From: Endozoicomonas_A sp049275935
Lineage (GTDB): Bacteria > Pseudomonadota > Gammaproteobacteria > Pseudomonadales > Endozoicomonadaceae
Assembly (NCBI RefSeq): GCF_049275935.1
Contig: NZ_CP184830.1
Span: 3,286,001-3,350,000, forward strand
DNA: 64,000 bases
Direction of reading: 5' to 3'
Notes under the pieces: model-generated
The model's input: only the letters and a program-made list of their open reading frames with translations
What the model was told of the DNA's origin: nothing
Database searches by the model: none
Shown here: piece after piece, positions 18,546 through 25,704 of the stretch
Position numbering within the stretch: the first letter of the stretch is position 1
Layout of the letters: every line of letters begins with the position of its first letter
Made by a program: the position numbers and the translations under genes

Positions 18546-18800
18546 ATGAAAACGGAATTTGCACTGTTAGCTCAGTATGAAAAGTCCTTTGTACCATTGG
18601 AAATCGTTTGCCAGGACTTCTTTAATATTGGCCCCCAGAAGGCCAAACAGTTGGCTGCCAGAGGGGAACTTCCGATCCCTGTTATGCGAGGCAGCCACAG
18701 TCAAAAGTCGCCTTACTTGGTTAAAGTCAGTGACCTGGCCAGTTATCTGGATGAGCAGTATGCCAATTACCGGGATGATTGGGAGAAGGTGAGGAGTTAA
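18546..18800 (+). CDS. PrtN-like (pyocin activator family) regulator
   Basis: 84 residues matching the compact PrtN domain: FALLAQYEKSFVPLEIVCQD, FFNIGPQKAKQLAARGELPI, PVMRGSHSQKSPYLVKVSDL and ASYLDEQYA. PrtN activates pyocin genes in Pseudomonas. Short homologues occur beside integrases in genomic islands, where they may act as excision regulators. It converges on the integrase, whose stop codon is adjacent. Confidence 0.75.
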   Translation: MKTEFALLAQYEKSFVPLEIVCQDFFNIGPQKAKQLAARGELPIPVMRGSHSQKSPYLVKVSDLASYLDEQYANYRDDWEKVRS

Positions 18801-20006
18801 TTACTCCTCGACCTTGTATCGTTCCGCCATCTGGTTGAAGTAGTCTTTTTCCAGTTTCATGCAGGTTGCAAACAAGTCTGGCGGTGATTTCTCAAGTAGG
18901 TGGGTGTATCGGCGGAGGTTATTCCAGTTCTTGTGACCACTGTGCAGTGCAACCTGCGGGATGTTGTAGCCCTGTTCAAACAGCCGGGAGATGCCTTCAT
19001 GCCTTAGACAATGAAAGTCGATCTCAGGCATATCCAGTTGCTTGGTAATACGGCTGAACTTGGTTGAAACACTGTCCGAATTGCATGGGAAAATTCTGTC
19101 GTCTGTTTGAGGTTGCAGACTGATCAGCTTGATGCACTCATCATGCAGTGGGATTTTCTCATGGTTCCCCCATTTGTTTTTGGGGTCCTTCCTATTTTCT
19201 ATGATCACCTCACCCGTCTCAGGGTTATAGTTCTGCCATTTCAACTGGCATATTTCACTGACTCTGAATGTACTGTAGATCGCAAATAGCAAAAGATGAC
19301 GGTAAGGAATAGTCGCGGCTGGATGATGATCAGTATTCAGAAAGTGGCGATAGAGTGTTAGTACTTGATCTTCGCTGGGTCGAATATCTTTATGCCGCGA
19401 CTTTCCTGTTAGACCTAAATCCCAGAGTTCCTGGCGTAGCTCATCAGTAATAAAGTTATTAAACGGAATATTTAGCCGCTTGTGCCACTTGAGTGCTTTT
19501 GTCAGCACACACAGGTCCGAGTGATTGGTCGCCGGACTGATACGCTGCTCTCTGATTCTTGATTCAAAGAAATTAATCAGTTCTTGACCGGACAGCTGGG
19601 ACGGTTTGATGTCTGCCAATGGTGTTTTTTGCCATTTACGAAGACAGGACAGGTCGGCTGTACGGAACCTGTCGCTTTCTGGAAGTATTTCCATGTAATC
19701 CAGAAGCTTTTGCAGGTATTCAGCAAGGGTCAGGTTACTGCCTTTTGGCTCGGGCGGGCGGCCGCTCTGTATAAGCTCGTATTCGTTAAGAAACTCTTCC
19801 TCTTTGCGGTTTCCCCAGGAGAGCCCAAGTCGCCTATCGCTGAATGTCTGGGTTTGGCTGCGTTTAAAGTCTTGCTTTCGAACCCTCACTCTAATCCGAA
19901 AAACTCTCTTATTCTGCTTGTTTCTAGTGGGTGTAACTTCTACAGGCACTACTTTTGCTCCTTCCCTACCAAGAGCCGTTGTCGTATGAGAGAATCGGTT
20001 TGGCAT
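18801..20006 (-). CDS. Tyrosine recombinase (island integrase)
   Basis: A 402-residue tyrosine integrase that catalyses site-specific insertion and excision of the element. Catalytic residues visible are Arg in FRVSEICQLKW, His and Arg in HCLRHEG, His in HSGHKNW and the nucleophile Tyr in RRYTHLL. The arm-binding N-terminus and SAM-like core-binding domain precede them. I chose the ATG at 20006 (MPNRFSHTT) because the decayed copy at 1192 begins at the same codon. An ATG at 20111 would add 35 residues that overlap repeated TTGCCCCAA sites. It lies back to back with livH, its integration target. Confidence 0.88.
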   Translation of the reverse strand: MPNRFSHTTTALGREGAKVVPVEVTPTRNKQNKRVFRIRVRVRKQDFKRSQTQTFSDRRLGLSWGNRKEEEFLNEYELIQSGRPPEPKGSNLTLAEYLQKLLDYMEILPESDRFRTADLSCLRKWQKTPLADIKPSQLSGQELINFFESRIREQRISPATNHSDLCVLTKALKWHKRLNIPFNNFITDELRQELWDLGLTGKSRHKDIRPSEDQVLTLYRHFLNTDHHPAATIPYRHLLLFAIYSTFRVSEICQLKWQNYNPETGEVIIENRKDPKNKWGNHEKIPLHDECIKLISLQPQTDDRIFPCNSDSVSTKFSRITKQLDMPEIDFHCLRHEGISRLFEQGYNIPQVALHSGHKNWNNLRRYTHLLEKSPPDLFATCMKLEKDYFNQMAERYKVEE

Positions 20007-20046
20007 TAGGGGATTATTATTGATCTTCAGCCCTGATATATGTGCT

Positions 20047-20095
20047 TTGCCCCAACTTGCCCCAAGATGATATATCGCTAGTTTGCTTGGGGCAA
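20047..20095. promoter_or_regulatory. Three TTGCCCCAA sites, candidate integrase arm or operator sites
   Basis: TTGCCCCAA occurs at 20047-20055 and 20057-20065 as direct copies and at 20087-20095 inverted, with a partial copy at about 20101. The spacing and place between int and the att-like boundary suit arm-type binding sites of the integrase or an autoregulatory operator. Confidence 0.5.
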
Positions 20096-20151
20096 AATCA
20101 GGGCAAACCATATTAAGAAAAGTAAGAAATAGTAGAAAAAATAACGTTTCG

Positions 20152-20280
20152 CAAGAATAAAAAAACGAGGTCGTGGAATGGGGGATTCAGGTTTTTACCT
20201 TATTCAACAACTACTTAACGGACTGACGATAGGTAGTACTTACGCTCTGATTGCTATCGGTTATACCATGGTTTACGGCA
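20152..20280 (+). repeat. Right copy of the livH-start direct repeat (attR-like)
   Basis: Counterpart of 1205-1331. Here livH continues intact past the boundary, so the element ends within livH codon ~34 and supplies the leader and first codons of the working gene. Confidence 0.8.
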
Positions 20281-21104
20281 TCATTGGCATGATCAATTTT
20301 GCTCATGGTGAGATCTACATGATTGGCAGTTACATCGCTTTTGCGGTACTGGCCGCGTTAGCGATGATGGGAATAGACAGTGTTTCTCTGATGCTGGTTT
20401 CCGCCTTTGTCATCAGCATCATTATCACCAGTACCTATGGCTTTGCTGTTGAAAGGGTTGCCTATCGGCCTTTGAGGAACAGCAACCGGCTGATTGCCCT
20501 GATTTCCGCCATTGGTATGTCCATTTTCCTTCAGAACTATGTCCGCCTGGCCCAGGGGTCAAGGGATATAGCCATGCCCAGCATGATCAGTGGTGGCTGG
20601 ACCTTTGGTCCTGAAGACGGTTTTAATGTAACTGTGTCGTACATGCAGTTAATTATATTTGTGGTGACGTTTATTGCCATGACGGCCCTGACTCTGTTTA
20701 TCTCCAGATCAAAAATGGGACGGGCCTGCAGAGCTTGCGCTGAAGATCTTGGCATGACCGGGCTGCTGGGTATCAACACGCATCAGATTATTTCGATCAC
20801 TTTTGTGATCGGGGCCGCTCTTGCTGCGGTAGCCGGTGTATTGCTTGGCATGTATTACGGAGTAATCAATCCCCACATTGGCTTTATGGCAGGTCTTAAA
20901 GCGTTCACTGCTGCGGTGCTGGGAGGAATCGGAAGTATACCCGGAGCTGTGCTGGGTGGTTTGATTCTGGGGGTCACGGAAGCCTTCACCGCAGGTTACT
21001 TTAGTGCGGAATATAAAGACGTTGTCGCCTTCAGTCTCCTCGTTCTGATTCTTCTGTTCAGGCCGACCGGCCTTCTGGGCAAGCCGGAGGTTGAAAAAGT
21101 ATGA
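20178..21104 (+). CDS. livH: Branched-chain amino acid ABC transporter permease LivH
   Basis: 308 residues, an integral membrane permease of about eight helices that forms the leucine/isoleucine/valine import channel with LivM. It begins MGDSGFYLIQQLLNGLTIGS and has the family motif AEDLGMTGLLGINTHQII, the cytoplasmic loop contacting the ATPases. The stop overlaps the livM start by 4 bp. The first ~34 codons lie on the right-end repeat of the genomic island, so its promoter and start appear to be island-borne. Confidence 0.95.
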   Translation: MGDSGFYLIQQLLNGLTIGSTYALIAIGYTMVYGIIGMINFAHGEIYMIGSYIAFAVLAALAMMGIDSVSLMLVSAFVISIIITSTYGFAVERVAYRPLRNSNRLIALISAIGMSIFLQNYVRLAQGSRDIAMPSMISGGWTFGPEDGFNVTVSYMQLIIFVVTFIAMTALTLFISRSKMGRACRACAEDLGMTGLLGINTHQIISITFVIGAALAAVAGVLLGMYYGVINPHIGFMAGLKAFTAAVLGGIGSIPGAVLGGLILGVTEAFTAGYFSAEYKDVVAFSLLVLILLFRPTGLLGKPEVEKV

Positions 21105-22423
21105 AGTCATTACGCTTTACTCCGGCAATACTCTCGGCAGTTGTTTTGCTGATACTAACCAGCCTGATGATGGGGGTTCGTCTTGAGCCCTCGGGCGTTG
21201 GACTTGAGGTGACATTAGCCGATCCTTCTTCCCTCTCCTGGATAGCTGCCGGTGTGGTTGCTGTCTTCTTCTTCCAGCTGTTCAGAGCCCTCATCGATCA
21301 GAGGCTTTCCGGAATAAAACAACAGTTACCATCTATTAATGCAGAAAAGCTGACCAAAGCAACCAGGAACAAAGAGACCAGGACCTTTTTAATCTGCTTT
21401 GCAGTAGCAGGATTGATGATCTGGCCATTCTTTGTTTCCAGGGGGGCTGTGGATCTCGCCACTCTGGCCCTGATTTACGTCATGCTGGGGCTGGGTCTGA
21501 ACATTGTGGTGGGCCTGGCCGGTCTTCTTGATTTGGGCTATGTCGGCTTTTATGCCGTGGGTGCCTACAGTTATGCCTTATTGAATCAATATTTGGGGCT
21601 CGACTTCTGGAGCAGTCTGGTGCTGGGTGGTATTCTGGCGGCTTTCTTTGGTTTTATTCTTGGTTTTCCGGTGCTCAGGCTTCGGGGCGATTATCTGGCC
21701 ATCGTAACTCTGGGTTTTGGTGAAATCATTCGAATCCTGCTCAACAACTGGACGACATTAACCGGTGGTCCTAACGGAATCAGTCAGATTCCGAAACCGA
21801 CTTTGTTTGGCCTTGAATTTGGACGCAGGGCGCAGGAAGAAGGGAATGCTCCTTTCCACGAATATTTTGGTATTGATTACAGCAGTGAGTACAAGGTGAT
21901 TTTTCTGTACATACTGGCAGTGTTGCTGGTGATTGCCACGCTGTTTGTGATCAATCGACTGCTTCGAATGCCTATTGGCAGAGCCTGGGAAGCGTTGCGT
22001 GAAGATGATATTGCCTGTCGTTCACTGGGTTTGAATCCTACGGCCATCAAATTGTCTGCATTTACTATAGGGGCCGCATTTGCTGGCTTCGCCGGGACCT
22101 TCTTTGCTGCCCGTCAGGGTTTTATTAGTCCGGAGTCGTTTACTTTTATCGAGTCTGCCATCATTCTTGCCATTGTTGTGCTTGGCGGAATGGGATCTCA
22201 GGTCGGTGTCATTCTTGCTGCTGTGATCATGACCGTTCTCCCTGAGTTTGCCCGTGAATTCCAGGAATACCGAATGCTGATGTTCGGGTTGATGATGGTT
22301 TGCATGATGGTATGGCGTCCTGAAGGTCTGATGCCCATGAAGCGGCCTCATATCAAGATTAAATCGGATAAGTCTGAGTCGGTTAGCCCGATCAAGACAG
22401 CATCATTGGCTGAAAGCGTGTAA
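21101..22423 (+). CDS. livM: Branched-chain amino acid ABC transporter permease LivM
   Basis: 440 residues. After an N-terminal LivM-specific region (DUF3382-like) come the permease helices from about residue 95, with VVGLAGLLDLGYVGFYAVGA, LRGDYLAIVTLGFGEIIRIL and the coupling motif REDDIACRSLGLNPTAIKL. It partners LivH in the inner membrane. It overlaps livH by 4 bp and is followed 14 bp later by livG, a typical translationally coupled operon. Confidence 0.95.
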   Translation: MKSLRFTPAILSAVVLLILTSLMMGVRLEPSGVGLEVTLADPSSLSWIAAGVVAVFFFQLFRALIDQRLSGIKQQLPSINAEKLTKATRNKETRTFLICFAVAGLMIWPFFVSRGAVDLATLALIYVMLGLGLNIVVGLAGLLDLGYVGFYAVGAYSYALLNQYLGLDFWSSLVLGGILAAFFGFILGFPVLRLRGDYLAIVTLGFGEIIRILLNNWTTLTGGPNGISQIPKPTLFGLEFGRRAQEEGNAPFHEYFGIDYSSEYKVIFLYILAVLLVIATLFVINRLLRMPIGRAWEALREDDIACRSLGLNPTAIKLSAFTIGAAFAGFAGTFFAARQGFISPESFTFIESAIILAIVVLGGMGSQVGVILAAVIMTVLPEFAREFQEYRMLMFGLMMVCMMVWRPEGLMPMKRPHIKIKSDKSESVSPIKTASLAESV

Positions 22424-22437
22424 ACGGGGGAATCAGA

Positions 22438-23205
22438 ATGAGTGAATGTTTACTGGACGTTTCTGATCTGAGTATGCGCTTTGGCGGACTGCTGGCTGTG
22501 GATCAGATGGCGCTGAAAATCTGTCCGGGTGAAATTGTTTCCATGATCGGGCCCAATGGTGCCGGAAAAACGACCGTTTTTAACTGTCTTACGGGCTTTT
22601 ATAAGGCGACTGGTGGCTCTGTTCAGTACAAAGGTCAGGCTATCGAAAAGATGCCGGGTTATAAAATAGCCCGGCTCGGTGTTGTGAGAACTTTTCAGAA
22701 TGTGCGTCTGTTTAAGGGCATGAGCGTGCTGGAAAATCTTTTGGTTGCCCAGCACCGACATCTGAATACAGGGTTGTTGGCGGGGTTGTTTAAGACCCCG
22801 GGTTATCGGCGTAGTGAAGAACAAGCAATGGAAAGAGCAGAGTTCTGGTTGGATAAGGTCGGTCTGACCGAGTTTGCCAATCGTGAAGCGGGTAATCTGG
22901 CTTATGGACAGCAACGCAGACTGGAAATTGCCCGTTGTATGGTCACTCAGCCTGAGTTATTGATGCTGGATGAACCAGCCGCTGGTCTCAACCCCAATGA
23001 GACAGCAGAGCTGGACGAGCTTATTTCTGATCTGCGACGGGATCATGGTGTCACTGTGCTACTGATTGAACATGATATGAAGCTGGTTATGGATATTTCT
23101 GACCGGATTTATGTCATTAACCAGGGACGTCCTCTGGCTTCAGGTTCACCACAGGATATTCGCAACAACCCTGAGGTGATCAAGGCTTATCTGGGTGAAG
23201 GATAG
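22438..23205 (+). CDS. livG: Branched-chain amino acid ABC transporter ATPase LivG
   Basis: 255 residues. Walker A GPNGAGKTTVFN, ABC signature LAYGQQRRLEIAR, Walker B LLMLDEP and an H-loop in LLIEHDMKLV are all intact. It is a cytoplasmic ATPase energising uptake by the LivHM permease. A good GGGG-type ribosome-binding site precedes the ATG. Confidence 0.95.
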   Translation: MSECLLDVSDLSMRFGGLLAVDQMALKICPGEIVSMIGPNGAGKTTVFNCLTGFYKATGGSVQYKGQAIEKMPGYKIARLGVVRTFQNVRLFKGMSVLENLLVAQHRHLNTGLLAGLFKTPGYRRSEEQAMERAEFWLDKVGLTEFANREAGNLAYGQQRRLEIARCMVTQPELLMLDEPAAGLNPNETAELDELISDLRRDHGVTVLLIEHDMKLVMDISDRIYVINQGRPLASGSPQDIRNNPEVIKAYLGEG

Positions 23206-23239
23206 TCACAAATTTTTGGGGACTTCCAGTAGTAATAGT

Positions 23240-23254
23240 CCCGAAGTCTTCGGG
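23240..23254 (+). other. Hairpin in the livG-livF gap
   Basis: A CCCGAA/TTCGGG stem of 6 bp with a 3-nt loop in the unusual 138-bp gap between livG and livF. It lacks a following U run, so it may be an RNA processing or attenuation structure rather than a terminator. Confidence 0.4.
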
Positions 23255-23343
23255 CTGTCTTGCGGACGTATTTCCGATCTTCGATGACTCCTCAAGACAG
23301 TCAGAATAGATAACAATCAGAATAAATAAAGGGCAGTAGCAGT

Positions 23344-24063
23344 ATGTCAGCACCTGAACCACTTCTCAGCATTCGAAATGTGTCTACCTTCTATGGAAAG
23401 ATTCAGGCTCTGGCTGCCGTCAGCGTTGATATCTCGGCAGGTGAGATTGTCACTCTGATAGGCGCCAATGGTGCTGGCAAGTCTTCATTGCTGATGACCA
23501 TTTGTGGTGAGCCCAGGGCCGAATCTGGCTCCATACTCTACAAAGGGGAAGAGTTAGCGGGTCGTCCTACCTCTGAAATCATGCGCTCAGGCATTGCTGT
23601 TGTGCCAGAAGGGCGGAGAATTTTTTCCAGACTGACCGTCGAAGAAAATCTGACTATGGGCGGTTTTTTTGTGGATGGCGAGCCTTTCCGAAAAAACTAT
23701 GAATTTGTACTGGAGCTTTTCCCCCGTCTGAAAGAAAGACTGCACCAGAGAGGTGGCACTATGTCCGGAGGAGAGCAACAGATGCTGGCGATCGCCAGAG
23801 CCTTGATGAGCAGCCCGGATCTGCTGTTACTGGATGAGCCCAGCCTGGGGCTGGCTCCGATTGTTATTCAGCAGATTTTTGAAATTATTGAACGCCTCCG
23901 GGAAGAAGGTGTTACGGTTTTTCTGGTGGAGCAGAATGCTAATCAGGCTCTGAGACTGGCAGACCGGGGTTATGTTCTGGAAAACGGTCGTATCGTGCTG
24001 CAGGGTGACAGTGATGAACTGTTGGCGGACGACGCTGTCCAGAAGGCTTATCTGGGAGCCTGA
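23344..24063 (+). CDS. livF: Branched-chain amino acid ABC transporter ATPase LivF
   Basis: 239 residues. Walker A GANGAGKSSLLM, signature MSGGEQQMLAIARAL, Walker B LLLLDEPSLGLAP and an H-loop variant LVEQNA typical of LivF are seen. It pairs with LivG. It closes the operon; no livJ/livK binding-protein gene follows or precedes within the window. Confidence 0.95.
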   Translation: MSAPEPLLSIRNVSTFYGKIQALAAVSVDISAGEIVTLIGANGAGKSSLLMTICGEPRAESGSILYKGEELAGRPTSEIMRSGIAVVPEGRRIFSRLTVEENLTMGGFFVDGEPFRKNYEFVLELFPRLKERLHQRGGTMSGGEQQMLAIARALMSSPDLLLLDEPSLGLAPIVIQQIFEIIERLREEGVTVFLVEQNANQALRLADRGYVLENGRIVLQGDSDELLADDAVQKAYLGA

Positions 24064-24277
24064 CACTTTTCTGGCGAAAAACAGCCAGTCAGTTTGTCTG
24101 GACTATCAAAAGACCGTTCATCTATTCCTGCTTATGGAGACTAACAGGATCGAAACAGACTGGACACCTGTTAGCATCAGGCTTCTGAAGTTTTGCTGGC
24201 CATTTGGGCGCCGATTCTGATCGCTACACTGAGAAGTGTAATGTTGAATAGCGATTATGAAGTACGAGGTAAGCATT

Positions 24278-24385
24278 ATGGAAGTTTCGAATGATCGGCT
24301 GTCCCTTCAGGAAGTTGCTTTGTTAACCTGCTCTTTTTACAGCCTGGCCAGCATCATGGTCTGGCTGGTCAAGACAATTTATTGA
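24278..24385 (+). CDS. Possible small membrane protein, 35 residues
   Basis: A short frame MEVSNDRLSLQEVALLTCSF ending SLASIMVWLVKTIY, with a GAGGT ribosome-binding-like motif a few bases upstream. The C-terminal half could be one transmembrane helix. No family is recognised, and chance cannot be excluded at this length. Confidence 0.35.
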   Translation: MEVSNDRLSLQEVALLTCSFYSLASIMVWLVKTIY

Positions 24386-24399
24386 TTGGACAAGAAGCT

Positions 24400-24674
24400 T
24401 CAGGGTGACTTGGGAGGGAAGTCCTGAAGCACACGCTCATCAGTTATTTCGAGATCGTGCCGGGCATCCTGAGGGCTGTAAATGGTACTGTCAGGTTCAA
24501 AATCAAAGCCTTGTTGAATGGTTTTTTCTGCTTCAGCTGTTTTGCCCAGAAAAACCTGAATGGCTGCCAGAGTATTAAACAGGTCAGAGGCAATGACACC
24601 GTGTCGAGGTGATCGCTTGCTGACTAAATCCTCTCTATGATTTACCTGAATGAGCGGAAAGCCCCGTACTTTTA
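24400..24674 (-). pseudogene. C-terminal remnant of a gene cut by an IS-derived element
   Basis: A frame open from the element boundary at 24675 to a stop at 24400-24402, reading VNHREDLVSKRSPRHGVIAS, LFNTLAAIQVFLGKTAEAEK and ending QDFPPKSP. It has no start of its own. It looks like the last ~90 residues of a real protein whose 5' part was removed by insertion or inversion. Family not recognised. Confidence 0.55.
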
Positions 24675-24771
24675 GAGGATGTCGTAAAAGCCAAAATTCA
24701 AATCCAGTAAAGCCCTTCCCTTAGCAAAGTATGATGCTTTACTGGGTTTCTTTCCCGACTGATCCATTTTC
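24675..24771 (+). repeat. 97-bp inverted repeat, left copy
   Basis: 95 of 97 bases match the reverse complement of 37409-37505. It is the left end of the IS-like element. Together the two copies bracket a 12.8-kb segment. Confidence 0.85.
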
Positions 24772-25085
24772 AATCCTGTTCATCAAGAAGACTAGCGACA
24801 GTGAATGGTGCTTTCTGGTCGGTTAACTCAAGATGCTCTTTTAAGCTTGTATTGCCAAGGGTAATGGAGTTTGCGTCTGGAGCAACAAAACGTCTTGTTT
24901 GAGCTTGGTCATCTGAGTTGCAAGACTCCTTGAAAGAGCTTTGATCAGAGTTGCGAGCTGCTGTTGAGAAAATATCCAGCTGAGGGTCGTTATTAATCTT
25001 AATTTGGCGTCTTGTTGTCATGAGGTAGCCGGTAAAACTGCTTTATCTAAGATTACCGGCTTTTGCGGGGTTTTGCGACACCCTC
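24675..25085. mobile_element. Internally deleted IS-like element (411 bp)
   Basis: Its ends are inverted: GAGGATGTCGTAAAA on the left and the reverse complement GAGGGTGTCGCAAAA on the right. Inside is a short minus-strand frame (24770-25021, MTTRRQIKINNDPQLDIF and on) that may be the N-terminus of a lost transposase. It separates a truncated gene on its left from a zinc-finger family pseudogene on its right. The IS family is not identified. Confidence 0.55.
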
Positions 25086-25681
25086 GATTGGGCGAGGGTT
25101 TATGACGATTTCGCTAAATATACACCTCCGGGCACCACTCCTTATTCATGGCTATCTGTAGAAGTGATTAACACTGTTGGCTGGCTTTTAACAGGCCCCC
25201 CCCAATCCACTGGCTCTTTCAGCAACCCCTTTTATATTGACTCTGGCGGCAGTGACGGTGGCCCTCAGCAACAACTGCATACTTTGGGTTTAAACTGTTT
25301 CGTTTATCCCTGTAATGGGATTTGCCAATCAGTGCTGATGATTTGGTTATAGTCAATGCTTTACTCAATCTACGTGGTCTTGGTGTTATCGAAAAAACCG
25401 CTATGAACTGTGCACTTGTCACACAAACAACGGGGACTTCAGAAACACAACAAACAACAGGAGGGCCACCCCAATGGGATCAGTACCTGCCTCATCTTTC
25501 CCTGGCAGATGCAATACAGACCACAGACGACAGCGCGAAACCAACCTGTGACTTGACCATGGCCGGGAAGAATGGCCAGCCACAGCCGTGCGGAAGCGGC
25601 TGTATCAGTGCCAGAGCCCTGACGGATCACAAAAGGGTACATCGAAAACGCAAGCCTGTTGATGTGGAATCGGGACGATGA
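25086..25681 (+). pseudogene. Decayed member of the zinc-finger-like family
   Basis: Recognisable family pieces in shifting frames: PYSWLSVEVINTVGWLL, then HTLGLNCFVYPCNGICQ, a frameshift near 25325, then DLVIVNALLNLRGLGV, one finger (CDLTMAGKNGQPQPCGSGCI and on to the tail HRKRKPVDVESGR). The signal peptide and the first half are missing, replaced by the IS-like element. Its end runs directly into the next family gene. Confidence 0.8.
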
Positions 25682-25704
25682 TTGAATTTGAATGCAAGGG
25701 CAGA

